Shown here piece by piece: positions 37,217-46,139 of a stretch of DNA of 61,480 bases. The stretch is from Candidatus Gastranaerophilales bacterium (lineage in GTDB: Bacteria > Cyanobacteriota > Vampirovibrionia > Gastranaerophilales > Gastranaerophilaceae): positions 1-61,480 of the forward strand of contig CAAFYU010000041.1 of the NCBI GenBank assembly GCA_900767135.1. The letters are read 5' to 3'. The translations under genes and the position numbers were made by a program. How positions within the stretch are numbered: position 1 is the first letter of the stretch; each line of letters begins with the position of its first letter. Below the pieces are notes generated by a model that was not told the origin of the DNA, did not search any database, and saw only the letters and a list, made by a program, of their open reading frames with translations.

Positions 37217-37681
37217 TTAATTCCTTTCCTTTAGAATTATCGTACCGATTGCAAATATTTTTCTGCTTTCGGTATTTTTATATTTACTGTTTGAATACAT
37301 ATTTTTTATGAGATTAATAGCAGCATTACCTCTTTCTTTTGAAACAAGACCTAATCTTTTAGCAGTGACATTTGCAGTATATTTGCGATCCGTAATAATG
37401 TTTTTATTTGCACAACAATAATTTAAGATCCCAAGTCCCATAGCAATTAACGGAGATTCTTTATTAAAATCACACCAGAATACAACTTTGTCTATAGAAT
37501 CACTTTGTGCAAGTATATTGTCGAAAGTTTCTTTTAAATATTTCATTAATTCCGGCATTGTTTTATTTTGAGGAATTGCTTGCTTATCATCTTTTTCTAA
37601 AATAATATTTCCTCCATCCTGTTTGAACATTACAGCATAGTAAATTTCTGTTTTGTTGACTTTAATTGATATTATTCGCAT
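37217..37681 (-). CDS. Hypothetical protein, possible RNase H-like fold
   Basis: 154 aa from the ATG at 37681, chosen because AAAGGA sits about 7 nt upstream (an in-frame ATG at 37708 would lie deeper inside the previous gene). It begins MRIISIKVNKTEIYYAVMFK, followed by VVFWCD after a helical region, and ends in a helical part with GNAAINLIKNMY. The strand-rich start and the acidic residue after the fourth strand resemble an RNase H/RuvC-type fold (DUF3010-like), but this is a weak guess. Confidence 0.55.
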   Translation of the reverse strand: MRIISIKVNKTEIYYAVMFKQDGGNIILEKDDKQAIPQNKTMPELMKYLKETFDNILAQSDSIDKVVFWCDFNKESPLIAMGLGILNYCCANKNIITDRKYTANVTAKRLGLVSKERGNAAINLIKNMYSNSKYKNTESRKIFAIGTIILKERN

Positions 37682-38132
37682 TTTCAGTTCCTTTATTTGT
37701 TGATTCAAATTCTTTTCCTGCTTTTACAAAACCGTATTTTGCATTGATTAGTACTGCATCCAGTTCTGAAACTAAATTCGTAAATTTACGAAGTGCCGCA
37801 ATCTGTTCTTCCGGATTTATTATATTTGCATTTAGGTAGGTATATATGAATACCGACAATTTTTTGTATGAATTTATATCTTTGTTATTTAACAATGCAC
37901 CAAAGTTACTTGCATTTGATACTAACCAAGTCCTGACAATTTTGGCTTCTTCTTTATCTCCTAAGAATTGTGCCGCAACTTCATCAAGCTTGCTTGCCAG
38001 TTCTAGCCGTTTCATTCTAATATTTTGCATATTCTGTTGATACGTAAGCAAGCATTGAATAAAGGTAAATCCAACTATCGCTATTGCACACATCCATTCA
38101 GCATTCTGTTGTAAAAATTTTAATATCGTCAT
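37662..38132 (-). CDS. Small membrane protein with cytosolic helical domain
   Basis: 156 aa: one N-terminal membrane segment (about 13-30, MCAIAIVGFTFIQCLL), then a charged alpha-helical domain. No family recognised. It overlaps the next gene and abuts the KTSC gene, so it is part of the operon. A membrane-bound partner of a kinase-containing defence locus is one option. Confidence 0.6.
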   Translation of the reverse strand: MTILKFLQQNAEWMCAIAIVGFTFIQCLLTYQQNMQNIRMKRLELASKLDEVAAQFLGDKEEAKIVRTWLVSNASNFGALLNNKDINSYKKLSVFIYTYLNANIINPEEQIAALRKFTNLVSELDAVLINAKYGFVKAGKEFESTNKGTENANNIN

Positions 38133-38335
38133 TATACCACCCTTTGATAACTATAACCTTTTAAGTAGTAATGTATAAATCTGCCTTTAGACGGAGCATT
38201 TAAGAAATTTCTAAAAACGTATTCATTCGTGCCAAAATATTGATATATGCTGCCATCAGTAAATTCTACTTCAATAACGCCATTCGCATAACCGATACTA
38301 CTAACATTTGTAGAAACAACAGGTGTTCTTTGCAT
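38132..38335 (-). CDS. KTSC-domain protein
   Basis: 67 aa, all KTSC domain: SIGYANGVIEVEFTDGSIYQYF then APSKGRFIHYYLKGYSYQRV. KTSC proteins are short and often linked to phage or lysyl-tRNA synthetase-type contexts; function is unknown. It starts 2 nt before the stop of RhuM. Confidence 0.85.
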   Translation of the reverse strand: MQRTPVVSTNVSSIGYANGVIEVEFTDGSIYQYFGTNEYVFRNFLNAPSKGRFIHYYLKGYSYQRVV

Positions 38336-38337
38336 AA

Positions 38338-39363
38338 CTACTCCTTATCTTTATTAGTTATTCTTTTAATTTCTTCAATTTGTTTATCAAAATCAGATAC
38401 ATAGTTTTGATCTTGAATGATTTTATATTTTTTAAATTCGACTATTGCAAGAGATTCTGCAACTTCATGCGTTACTTTTCCTGCATTAGTCAAAATTTCC
38501 ACCTCATTAAATTTTAAAAATGCATCTAATTTTTTAACCCAATCTTTCATATACATTGGCTGTCTCTTTATTGCTTGCATTTCCGCATAATCTAAGTACA
38601 TTGATACGATTCTGTTAAGATAATCAAGTTCATCTTTTTGTAAATAATTCTTTGCTATTATTACATCGCTTTGTAATATTTTGCCGTCTGGTCCTTTTCT
38701 CCAAGAAGTTAAACCCATATGCGGTTTTGTGCTATCTGCTCTGTCTTTTATAATTTCAGCAGCCGTTTTTCCTGTAATCGCAAAATGAAGTTTATTTTGA
38801 ACAGTCGCAAAAAATTGTTTTGAGAGTTCTGTTTTAGGGGAATAATCCACAGATGTTGCATATATATCTGTTATTTTTTGATAAGCCATTCGTTCACTTG
38901 AGCGAATATCTCTAATTTCTTCTAATAAATCATCAAAAAAACGTGTACTGAATTTTGAACCGTATTTAAAACGATAATTATCAAGAGCATACCCTTTATG
39001 AATATATTTTTGTAAAATAGAAGTCGCCCATTGCCTAAATTGAGTACCTCTTTCAGATTTAACCCTATAACCTACAGCAATAATTGCATCTAGTGAATAA
39101 TAAGTTAAACTTCTTGAAACCTTTCTAGAACCTTCGTTTTGAACTTGTAAGTAATCCTTACAAGTTGATTTTTTTTCTAACTCGTTTTCTTCATAAATAT
39201 GTTTTAAATGCAAAGTAATATTTTGGGGGGTAGTTTCAAATAATTCAGCCATTTTCTTTTGGGTAAGCCAAATATTTTCTTCTGCATATAAAACCTCGAC
39301 AGTAACTCTTCCATCAGGAGAATTATAAAATGTTATTTCGTTTTCAAGTTCTTTCTTACCCAT
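38338..39363 (-). CDS. RhuM-family protein
   Basis: 341 aa, matching the virulence-associated RhuM family: EENIWLTQKKMAELFETTPQ (HTH-like N-terminus), SLDAIIAVGYRVKSERGTQFRQWA, and KMAYQKITDIYATS-type downstream segments. RhuM genes are found in many type I RM loci, often between M and S. The biochemical role is unknown. It overlaps hsdM by 8 nt. Confidence 0.88.
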   Translation of the reverse strand: MGKKELENEITFYNSPDGRVTVEVLYAEENIWLTQKKMAELFETTPQNITLHLKHIYEENELEKKSTCKDYLQVQNEGSRKVSRSLTYYSLDAIIAVGYRVKSERGTQFRQWATSILQKYIHKGYALDNYRFKYGSKFSTRFFDDLLEEIRDIRSSERMAYQKITDIYATSVDYSPKTELSKQFFATVQNKLHFAITGKTAAEIIKDRADSTKPHMGLTSWRKGPDGKILQSDVIIAKNYLQKDELDYLNRIVSMYLDYAEMQAIKRQPMYMKDWVKKLDAFLKFNEVEILTNAGKVTHEVAESLAIVEFKKYKIIQDQNYVSDFDKQIEEIKRITNKDKE

Positions 39364-40855
39364 TTATCCCAAGCTCCTTTAAATATCCTTTCATTTTCAA
39401 TTGAACATCAGCCAACTGTTTTTCAAGGTTTTCAATTTCCCTTTGTGTAGCCTGAATATCAATTTCCGCTTCCTCTTCAAAAGTATCAACATAACGAGGA
39501 ATATTTAGATTATATTCGTTTTCTTTGATTTCGTCTAAAGTTGCAAGATAAGAATATTTATCAATTGTTTCACGCTTTTTATAGGTTTGAACAATTTTTT
39601 CAATATCCGAATCTCGTAATATATTCTGATTTTTACCTGATTCATATTCTCTTGAAGCATCTATAAACAAGATATCATTGCTTTTTCTATTCTTCTTGAA
39701 TACTAAAATTGCAGCCGGAATTCCTGTACCATAGAATAAATTTTGCGGTAAACCAATTACAGCATCTAAGAAATTATCATTTTCAATAAATTGTTTTCTG
39801 ATTTTACCTTCCGCACCTTCTCTGAATAGAACTCCGTGAGGGACAACAACTCCGACTTTGCCACCATCTGCAACTGCTGTTTCTATCATATGAGAAATAA
39901 ATGCATAATCTCCTCTGTTTTTAGGTGGTACACCCCTCCAAAAACGATGAAATCTATCAGAGTTAGCATTTTCAGCACCCCACTTGTCTAGTGAGAATGG
40001 AGGATTTGCAACAACTACATCAAATTTCATTGTTGTATCGCCTTCTATAAGTTTTGGGTTATTTAGGGTATCACCCCACTCAATTTGTGCGTTATCTTTG
40101 CTGTGCAAAAACATATTCATTTTACATAAAGCCCAAGTACTGCCGTTGCTCTCCTGCCCATATAAAGAGTAATTATCTGAACCAACTTCATTTGCCGCCT
40201 TTATCAAAAGTGAACCTGAACCGCAAGCCGGATCGCAAATTCTATCACCTTCTTTTGGTTCAACCAATTTTGAAAGCAAAACAGATACCTGTGATGGTGT
40301 GTAAAATTCTCCGCCCTTTTTACCTGCGCCGGCAGCAAATCTTGCAATCAAGTATTCATAAACATTACCAATAATATCTGATTTACCGACTTTTGAAGGT
40401 CTTAAATCTAATCTCGGGTCAGAGAAATCTTCAATAAGATTTTTTAAGCGAGCGTTTCTTTCTTTGGTTTCACCTAATTGCATATCAGAATTGAAGTCAA
40501 TATTTCGGAATACGCCTTCAAGTTTAGCTTTGTTATCTTCTTCGATTTTTTCTAAAGCTTGATTTATTAACTGACCAATTTGATTATCGTTTCTATGTTG
40601 GAACAAATAATCGTAAGTGCAGGTTTCATCTAACCTGAATCTTTCTCTTTCAAGACGTCTTTTTATTCTTTCAGTATCATTTCCGAATTCTTTTTTTAGT
40701 TCTTCATACTTATCTTTCCATACATCACTGATGTATTTGATAAATAAGAATACCAAAATGTAATTTTTGTATTCGGAAGGATCTACTACACCTCTGAAGG
40801 TGTCGCATGCTTTCCATACAATGTTATTAATTTCATCTTGATTGATTACTGCCAT
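39356..40855 (-). CDS. hsdM: Type I restriction system DNA methyltransferase, M subunit
   Basis: 499 aa N6-adenine methyltransferase: an N-terminal helical domain (DUF-type HsdM_N), SAM-binding motif I DPACGSGSLLIKA (about 209-221), catalytic motif IV NPPFSLDKW (about 285-293), and a C-terminal helix that docks S. Modifies host DNA and forms the M2S core with the specificity subunit. AGGAG precedes the ATG. Confidence 0.96.
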   Translation of the reverse strand: MAVINQDEINNIVWKACDTFRGVVDPSEYKNYILVFLFIKYISDVWKDKYEELKKEFGNDTERIKRRLERERFRLDETCTYDYLFQHRNDNQIGQLINQALEKIEEDNKAKLEGVFRNIDFNSDMQLGETKERNARLKNLIEDFSDPRLDLRPSKVGKSDIIGNVYEYLIARFAAGAGKKGGEFYTPSQVSVLLSKLVEPKEGDRICDPACGSGSLLIKAANEVGSDNYSLYGQESNGSTWALCKMNMFLHSKDNAQIEWGDTLNNPKLIEGDTTMKFDVVVANPPFSLDKWGAENANSDRFHRFWRGVPPKNRGDYAFISHMIETAVADGGKVGVVVPHGVLFREGAEGKIRKQFIENDNFLDAVIGLPQNLFYGTGIPAAILVFKKNRKSNDILFIDASREYESGKNQNILRDSDIEKIVQTYKKRETIDKYSYLATLDEIKENEYNLNIPRYVDTFEEEAEIDIQATQREIENLEKQLADVQLKMKGYLKELGING

Positions 40856-40865
40856 GTTTTATCTC

Positions 40866-41456
40866 CTAATATTTTTGTAATTCTTTTTCAATAATTGCAC
40901 GATTTAACATCTCTTTTTTCTCTGCGATTTTTAATAGTAGTTCTTTTTCTTGTTTTGAACATTCTTCTATTTCAGAAATGAGTTTTTGATTCTTTAATGG
41001 AAGCAATGGGATTTCTAACGTTTCAAGTGTTGCTTTGCTGACGTTTGCAATTGTAACTCCCGTTGCTTGACCAGCTCCTTTTGAAAAATGATTTTTTGCT
41101 GCGGCACTATTTAACCATGAGCAGACATATTCTGGTAAGAAATTTTTGTCTACAACTCTTATAATATGACATGAAGCTGTAACGGTTGTATTTGGAGGGA
41201 TGCTGTCAATCAGTACAGCGGTATTATTAAGCCCTTTTGCTTTAAATAAAATATCTTCTGGCATGATAATTTCTTCTGGTTTAATATTATTTAGCTGTAT
41301 TTTTTTTATATTTTCTTCTGAAATACGGACTATACCAGCAGTAGAAATAGCATCCATATTCAGTAAATTTATATTTCCACCAGTATTATAGGGTATCTTG
41401 CTTCTAAAAACATGCCCTGTTATAATATTAGATATATTTTTAAATTGAAAGACCAT
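40866..41456 (-). CDS. Half-size type I specificity subunit (single target-recognition domain)
   Basis: 196 aa: one TRD (about 1-150, with VTIANVSKATLETLEIPLLPL) and one coiled-coil segment (EIEECSKQEKELLLKIAEKKEML). A normal S has two TRDs. Half-size S proteins can dimerise to make a symmetric site. As the first gene of the operon it could be a second specificity, or a remnant of an S duplication. AGGAG precedes the ATG. Confidence 0.82.
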   Translation of the reverse strand: MVFQFKNISNIITGHVFRSKIPYNTGGNINLLNMDAISTAGIVRISEENIKKIQLNNIKPEEIIMPEDILFKAKGLNNTAVLIDSIPPNTTVTASCHIIRVVDKNFLPEYVCSWLNSAAAKNHFSKGAGQATGVTIANVSKATLETLEIPLLPLKNQKLISEIEECSKQEKELLLKIAEKKEMLNRAIIEKELQKY

Positions 41457-41479
41457 GCTTTACTCCTAAAAACTATCGT

Positions 41480-41562
41480 CGTAAGTTATTATACTCATAA
41501 TATACCATGTAAAAGTAGTATTTGTCAAGATTATTTTTATCGTAAGTTGTTATACTCATAAT
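41480..41562 (-). promoter_or_regulatory. Defence-operon promoter flanked by two direct repeats
   Basis: Minus strand: TTGACA (41528-41523), an 18-nt spacer and TATATT (41504-41499) with TGG before it. A 22-bp sequence (CGTAAGTT(A/G)TTATACTCATAAT on the plus strand) occurs at 41480-41501, over the -10/start region, and again at 41541-41562, upstream of the -35, with one difference. The placement suggests two operator sites for a repressor or controller. Confidence 0.65.
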
Positions 41563-41911
41563 TTCATTTAGTTGACTTTTGCCTTAAATTCTTTTCCTAA
41601 AAGGATTTTAGCCCATACTAATTTGTTAAGTTTTATAAAGTTCATTTGGTAATTTATAAACTTTGAGTGATGAATACGACACGTTAAAGGATGTCGTATG
41701 GAAAAAGTCTGATTAAATATCACTTTAAAAGAGTTTAAACAGTTAAGGAAATGGACGGAAAATATTTATAACACTGCAATTGTTATTGATTATTTTGTCG
41801 CGAATCAGCCGAGAATAGAATAATTTTACTATCTTGTAACAGTTGTTATGCATCTATACAATGATACTAATTATTGAATGCATTTTTTATAGACCACGAA
41901 AAATAAATCAA
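41563..41911. other. Intergenic DNA without a recognisable gene
   Basis: About 350 bp, A/T-rich. A 7-bp inverted repeat (TACGACA / TGTCGTA, about 41679-41702) is present. One 25-codon frame on the minus strand (around 41572-41650) lacks supporting evidence. Seen as nothing more than promoter and spacer DNA for the defence genes. Confidence 0.4.
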
Positions 41912-44900
41912 TCACAATTCATTTCTAAGCTGTTTCTGCTCTTCAATAATTCTTTCTGCATCTTTTGCATAAGAATCAGCTAAGTCTTTCAATAACGTTG
42001 CTAATCGAGCCAATCCCTTCGTTTCTGTTTCTTTTGCTAAGTTATTATATTTTGCTTCTAATTCTTTTTCGGGTTTTGCTTCCGGATCAACCCAATGAAC
42101 GCCACGAGAATTTCTCGTTTTAATATAAAAACCTCGTCGCATATCCTCATTTTCTTTTTTATTTAATAATGCTGCAATATCTTTATTTATCCAAAAGCCA
42201 TCAGAATCTGTTGGGACATTATATAAAATTTCACCAATATTATATAATGCAACTTTCACGTGCCCAGTTTTTTTTAGTTCACAAGTAACATAATCAAACC
42301 ATTCTTTAAATTTGTCATAGCTGTAAGTCCCGTCTGCTAAATACCCTGGAGGAGTCTTCCATTTTTTTAGAAGACTCCATGCGTGCTCGGCAATTTTTTG
42401 TTTATCTTTATCAAAAATTACATCTTTTTTCTCATCATTTTCTGACTTATAAATTAGCTGAATGATTTCACAAAAAATTGCAGGATTGGAAGCTAATTCC
42501 ATATTTAAGGCAATAGGATGATGACCATCATAATCATTTAGCCAATTTAAATATATCCACTCAATGTTTGCCAACTCGGTTCTATCTACGGATTTATCTT
42601 TTTGTAATATTTCAATTAAAGAAACTGTTTGGAATGAGTCTAATCTGGTTGCAGGTTCTATTTTGCTTTCAGACATATTAAGAACTTCTATAATTTTATT
42701 TGTGTCAACTTCATCCTCTTTTTTAAAGACGTGGTATTTAAAATATAAACATTCTATTGCAGTATTTTTTCGTTTATAAATAATCATTTTGTTGATTATT
42801 TCGTCTATTATATCTTTAACTATGTATGGATTTATATTTACATATTGCCAATAATTATCTTTTATTTCCTTATCAAGTTGTTCTACCATTTCTAATGTTT
42901 TTGGGTTAATAGATAAATACTGATATAATTTAGAAATTTCAATTAGAGACCAATTATTTTTATCTATACTTTCTACCCAATCAAAATTATTGTTAACATA
43001 TTTCAACTTTTTATAATGAAATTTTGCACCAATATAACCTGCTATAAACTGTAATTCATTTCGTTTGTTCGTTGTTAATAATTTAGGTAAAAAATCCTTA
43101 TCCAAATTAATATTAGTTATTTTTCCGACAGCAATACCAAAGTCATAAGGATTTTCTATTTTTTCTAATAATAAAATCAAATTAATAGATTTTTCGAGTT
43201 TCAAAAGATTTCTGACTTTTTTATGCTGAAATTTTCTTAATTCTTTTGTATAATCAAGTTCTTCGTTTTTATTTGTTTTTCTTAATTCGTAATCCAAGAG
43301 AGCTGCATTTGAAAATAATCTTATACATTGATATATGTGATTGGGTTTCAAAATTTTTATTATTTTTTTTATTTTATTTATTCGTTGATTTTTCATTGCC
43401 CATTTTGTTTGGGAATATTTTATATGATGATTAACTAAAGTCTTCAATTCATTCCATAGCTGATATTTTTTATCATCAGAAGAATTAATAACTTCTTGTT
43501 CGGATAAGTATTTAATGATTTTATTGAATAAATTGTCTGGCATTTTAGGAATAATATCAATTATTTTTAGTAGCTTATCAATATTATATCTTGATTGTTC
43601 AATCAAAAAATTAGCATAATAAAAGCATATATCAGTATATTCTTTATTAGTTATTTTATATTTCCAGTCTTTGTCTATTAAATTTCTATATTTAGGTTTA
43701 GCAGTGCCAGTTGCATACTGATGTTCATCAGGAAGAATGCTTATTAGTACTTCCCACGCTGTTTTAGGATATTCATTATTTAAGCATTTTATAGCATTTT
43801 TTTGATCTTCAATGGTTGCTAATGTTTGTACATGCCAAGGTATAAATATTTCTTTTATAGAGTTAATAGGTCTATTTCCATGATTGCCACCTGGATCTAT
43901 ACTTGATAAATATCCTAAAAATATAGTTATTTCACTCAAATATTTTTTATCCCATGCTATAGTCTCAAGAGCTCTTAATATTCCCAAAATATAGTTTCTT
44001 CCAGTTAATCCATCCCCTTCTTGAGCATATAATTCTTTAAATACACTTTCATTTTCATTGTTCAAAATTGAAATAAACTCTTTGGGTGAGGCTTCGGCTA
44101 ATAATGGTAAATAATCTGATAGAGTTGCCCATAATTGCCAAGAAGAATTTTCAAATATTGTTCTCAGTATGCTTATTATAGTATTAATAATTTTGTCTTT
44201 AGAACAATTTTTTATTTTATTTTCATATGAACCAATAATCGCCAATGCCTCTGCAAGTCCAGAACGCAAAGCGTGAGAATATTTACACTTTTTATCAAAT
44301 ATCGCAGCACAAAATCGCTGTTCTTTATCTAATTCATATTGTGGATCGACTTCGTTTAGGACACTAATAGCAAGTTTTTTTAGTGCATTAATATCTTCGT
44401 CATAAATACAAGTCTTTAATTCTTCAAATACATCTTGTTTATCTTTAATATCCCAGACTCCATTGTTTAAAAATATTGGACCATTATCTTCTTGTATTAT
44501 ATTTCTTAAATTTGATATCCATTCATTATATTCCATACGAATGAAAGTTTTAACAATCTCAACGTCATTTTCATTATTTTCATTAAAACTACCTAACAAA
44601 AATAACAATGATATATCGCGAATATGCTTATTCTTTGTGATTATTGAAGTTGGCTCGGTATTGTTTGATTTAATTGCATACATATTATTGTTTTTACTAT
44701 TAAAGTATGATTTTATTTCATCTGGAATATTTGATAATTCAATACTACCAGCTTTACTATTAACATTTGAGACAAAATCTTTTATTAAGCACCAAACAAC
44801 ATGAGAATTATTTGGAGAATGTATTTCTAATATTGTATGTAAAAGAGAAGAACAAATTCCCCTAATATGTAAATCATAAATAAACACTCGAAAACATTTA

Positions 44901-45490
44901 AAAAATTCCCAGACTTTTTCTTGAGAAACTATGTTATCACCGTTAGCTTCTCTGAGCATATCTTCAATAATTTCAAAAATTTTTATTTTATTTTTTGATG
45001 AAAAGTTTGTTCTGTAAATTCTGTCATAAAAGTCCTGAAAATTATTTGCTGCTTGTGCTTGATCTAATATAAAATAAATCGCATCGCAGTCATTTGTACT
45101 TAAAGCAGAAGTAATTAATGCAAGAAGGTCTCGATTTACGTTAAATAGTTCAGAATTATTAAAATCATCCCAGGCTGCTTTTATAACTTCTTTAAAATCA
45201 TCGTCACTTTTTTTAATTGATATATGACGTTTAATTTGTGTCATCATTTTATATGGTGCATTATTCAACATACTTTTAGCATGAACAACCAGGTCATCAA
45301 GCTCATAGCCCTTTCTTTTTGCTTGTAAGTCGATTTTTTCAATAATGGCATCATTGCTGATTGGATTAAAAACCCCTTTTGATAACATTAATAATATGAA
45401 GGAACTTTGGACTTCATTTTCAAATAGTACTCCTGCTCCTCCTGTTGATATTGGATTACTTAATTTTTTTGCTTTTATCGACTTTGACAA
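41912..45490 (-). CDS. Giant putative defence protein: N-terminal nuclease-like domain plus helical repeats
   Basis: 1192 aa, not assigned to a named family. The N-terminus carries a PD-(D/E)xK-like pattern: ISTGGAGVLFENEVQ (Glu24/Glu26), LDDLVV (Asp65/Asp66) and MTQIKRH (Gln85-x-Lys87), as in Cap4/DUF4297-type nucleases. The next roughly 950 residues are alpha-helical and Asn/Lys/Ile-rich, like HEAT-type repeats. The C-terminal about 60 aa (RNSRGVHW, LAKETETKGLARLATLLKDLADSYAKDAERI) resembles the tail of large STAND-type defence proteins, but no Walker A is seen. The start is TTG with GGAGG 8 nt upstream. Monocistronic beside the RM operon. Confidence 0.72.
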   Translation of the reverse strand: MSKSIKAKKLSNPISTGGAGVLFENEVQSSFILLMLSKGVFNPISNDAIIEKIDLQAKRKGYELDDLVVHAKSMLNNAPYKMMTQIKRHISIKKSDDDFKEVIKAAWDDFNNSELFNVNRDLLALITSALSTNDCDAIYFILDQAQAANNFQDFYDRIYRTNFSSKNKIKIFEIIEDMLREANGDNIVSQEKVWEFFKCFRVFIYDLHIRGICSSLLHTILEIHSPNNSHVVWCLIKDFVSNVNSKAGSIELSNIPDEIKSYFNSKNNNMYAIKSNNTEPTSIITKNKHIRDISLLFLLGSFNENNENDVEIVKTFIRMEYNEWISNLRNIIQEDNGPIFLNNGVWDIKDKQDVFEELKTCIYDEDINALKKLAISVLNEVDPQYELDKEQRFCAAIFDKKCKYSHALRSGLAEALAIIGSYENKIKNCSKDKIINTIISILRTIFENSSWQLWATLSDYLPLLAEASPKEFISILNNENESVFKELYAQEGDGLTGRNYILGILRALETIAWDKKYLSEITIFLGYLSSIDPGGNHGNRPINSIKEIFIPWHVQTLATIEDQKNAIKCLNNEYPKTAWEVLISILPDEHQYATGTAKPKYRNLIDKDWKYKITNKEYTDICFYYANFLIEQSRYNIDKLLKIIDIIPKMPDNLFNKIIKYLSEQEVINSSDDKKYQLWNELKTLVNHHIKYSQTKWAMKNQRINKIKKIIKILKPNHIYQCIRLFSNAALLDYELRKTNKNEELDYTKELRKFQHKKVRNLLKLEKSINLILLLEKIENPYDFGIAVGKITNINLDKDFLPKLLTTNKRNELQFIAGYIGAKFHYKKLKYVNNNFDWVESIDKNNWSLIEISKLYQYLSINPKTLEMVEQLDKEIKDNYWQYVNINPYIVKDIIDEIINKMIIYKRKNTAIECLYFKYHVFKKEDEVDTNKIIEVLNMSESKIEPATRLDSFQTVSLIEILQKDKSVDRTELANIEWIYLNWLNDYDGHHPIALNMELASNPAIFCEIIQLIYKSENDEKKDVIFDKDKQKIAEHAWSLLKKWKTPPGYLADGTYSYDKFKEWFDYVTCELKKTGHVKVALYNIGEILYNVPTDSDGFWINKDIAALLNKKENEDMRRGFYIKTRNSRGVHWVDPEAKPEKELEAKYNNLAKETETKGLARLATLLKDLADSYAKDAERIIEEQKQLRNEL

Positions 45491-45721
45491 AAAGTTACCT
45501 CCAGTAAGAACTTTACTATTTTATTATACATTATTGAATAAATTTATTTGGGAATTAGTTAATTTATATTAACAATAATTTAAATGCCGTTTAAAAGGGT
45601 TTTAATGCCTGTTTAAATAGCGTTCAAAAGTTTTTATGTCGAAATAATACGATTTTGACACATATAGTTGATGTTTACATCTAAAAGAGTAATGAATAGT
45701 GTAGCTTGAAATGAGTATAGC

Positions 45722-45922
45722 ATGGTAGAAAAAGATTACAAATTATACGGAACAAAGATTTTGAACTTAAAAACACAGGAAATTGGTTTATTGATTTGTT
45801 TATGGGAAAACAAGTTTACTGATAAAACCGTTGATTTTGCCACATGCGTCGATAAAACAGACAAGCGTTACAATATAGAACTAGATAATATCAGAGGGTT
45901 TGAAGATGATTTTGAAAAATAA
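45722..45922 (+). CDS. Small orphan protein
   Basis: 66 aa, not recognised. Acidic C-terminus (NIRGFEDDFEK). It overlaps the next gene by 17 nt, so the two are coupled. Beta-rich by sequence (YKLYGTKILNL, IGLLICLW). No ribosome-binding site is obvious. Likely mobile-element cargo. Confidence 0.5.
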   Translation: MVEKDYKLYGTKILNLKTQEIGLLICLWENKFTDKTVDFATCVDKTDKRYNIELDNIRGFEDDFEK

Positions 45923-46139
45923 AAGAACTCGTGAAACTTTGGAAATTGAGTTCTCAGAATTTAGAAAAAAGTTTGCCAAAGAAATACAAATAGCCTTTGA
46001 AAGTTTTCGCAAAACCGAACTAAATAAGCCATTTTACAATTACAAAGACGATAATTCAATGAAATTTAATTTCTATTTCCAACTCCAATGGAACTTCAAC
46101 CATTTTGGCAACTCGGTTTGGTATATCGAAAGACTATAA
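45906..46139 (+). CDS. Small orphan protein
   Basis: 77 aa from the ATG at 45906, preceded by a GAGGG-type site inside the upstream gene. Charged and aromatic-rich (KFNFYFQLQWNFNHFGNSVWYIE at the C-terminus, quoted in part). No family recognised. Convergent with the HNH pseudogene, whose stop it overlaps by 6 nt. Confidence 0.5.
   Translation: MILKNKRTRETLEIEFSEFRKKFAKEIQIAFESFRKTELNKPFYNYKDDNSMKFNFYFQLQWNFNHFGNSVWYIERL

Noticed and set aside
41572..41650. 25-codon minus-strand frame (MNFIKLNKLVWAKILLGKEF...) upstream of the 1192-aa gene region
   Set aside because: Too short, no clear ribosome-binding site, no recognisable family.
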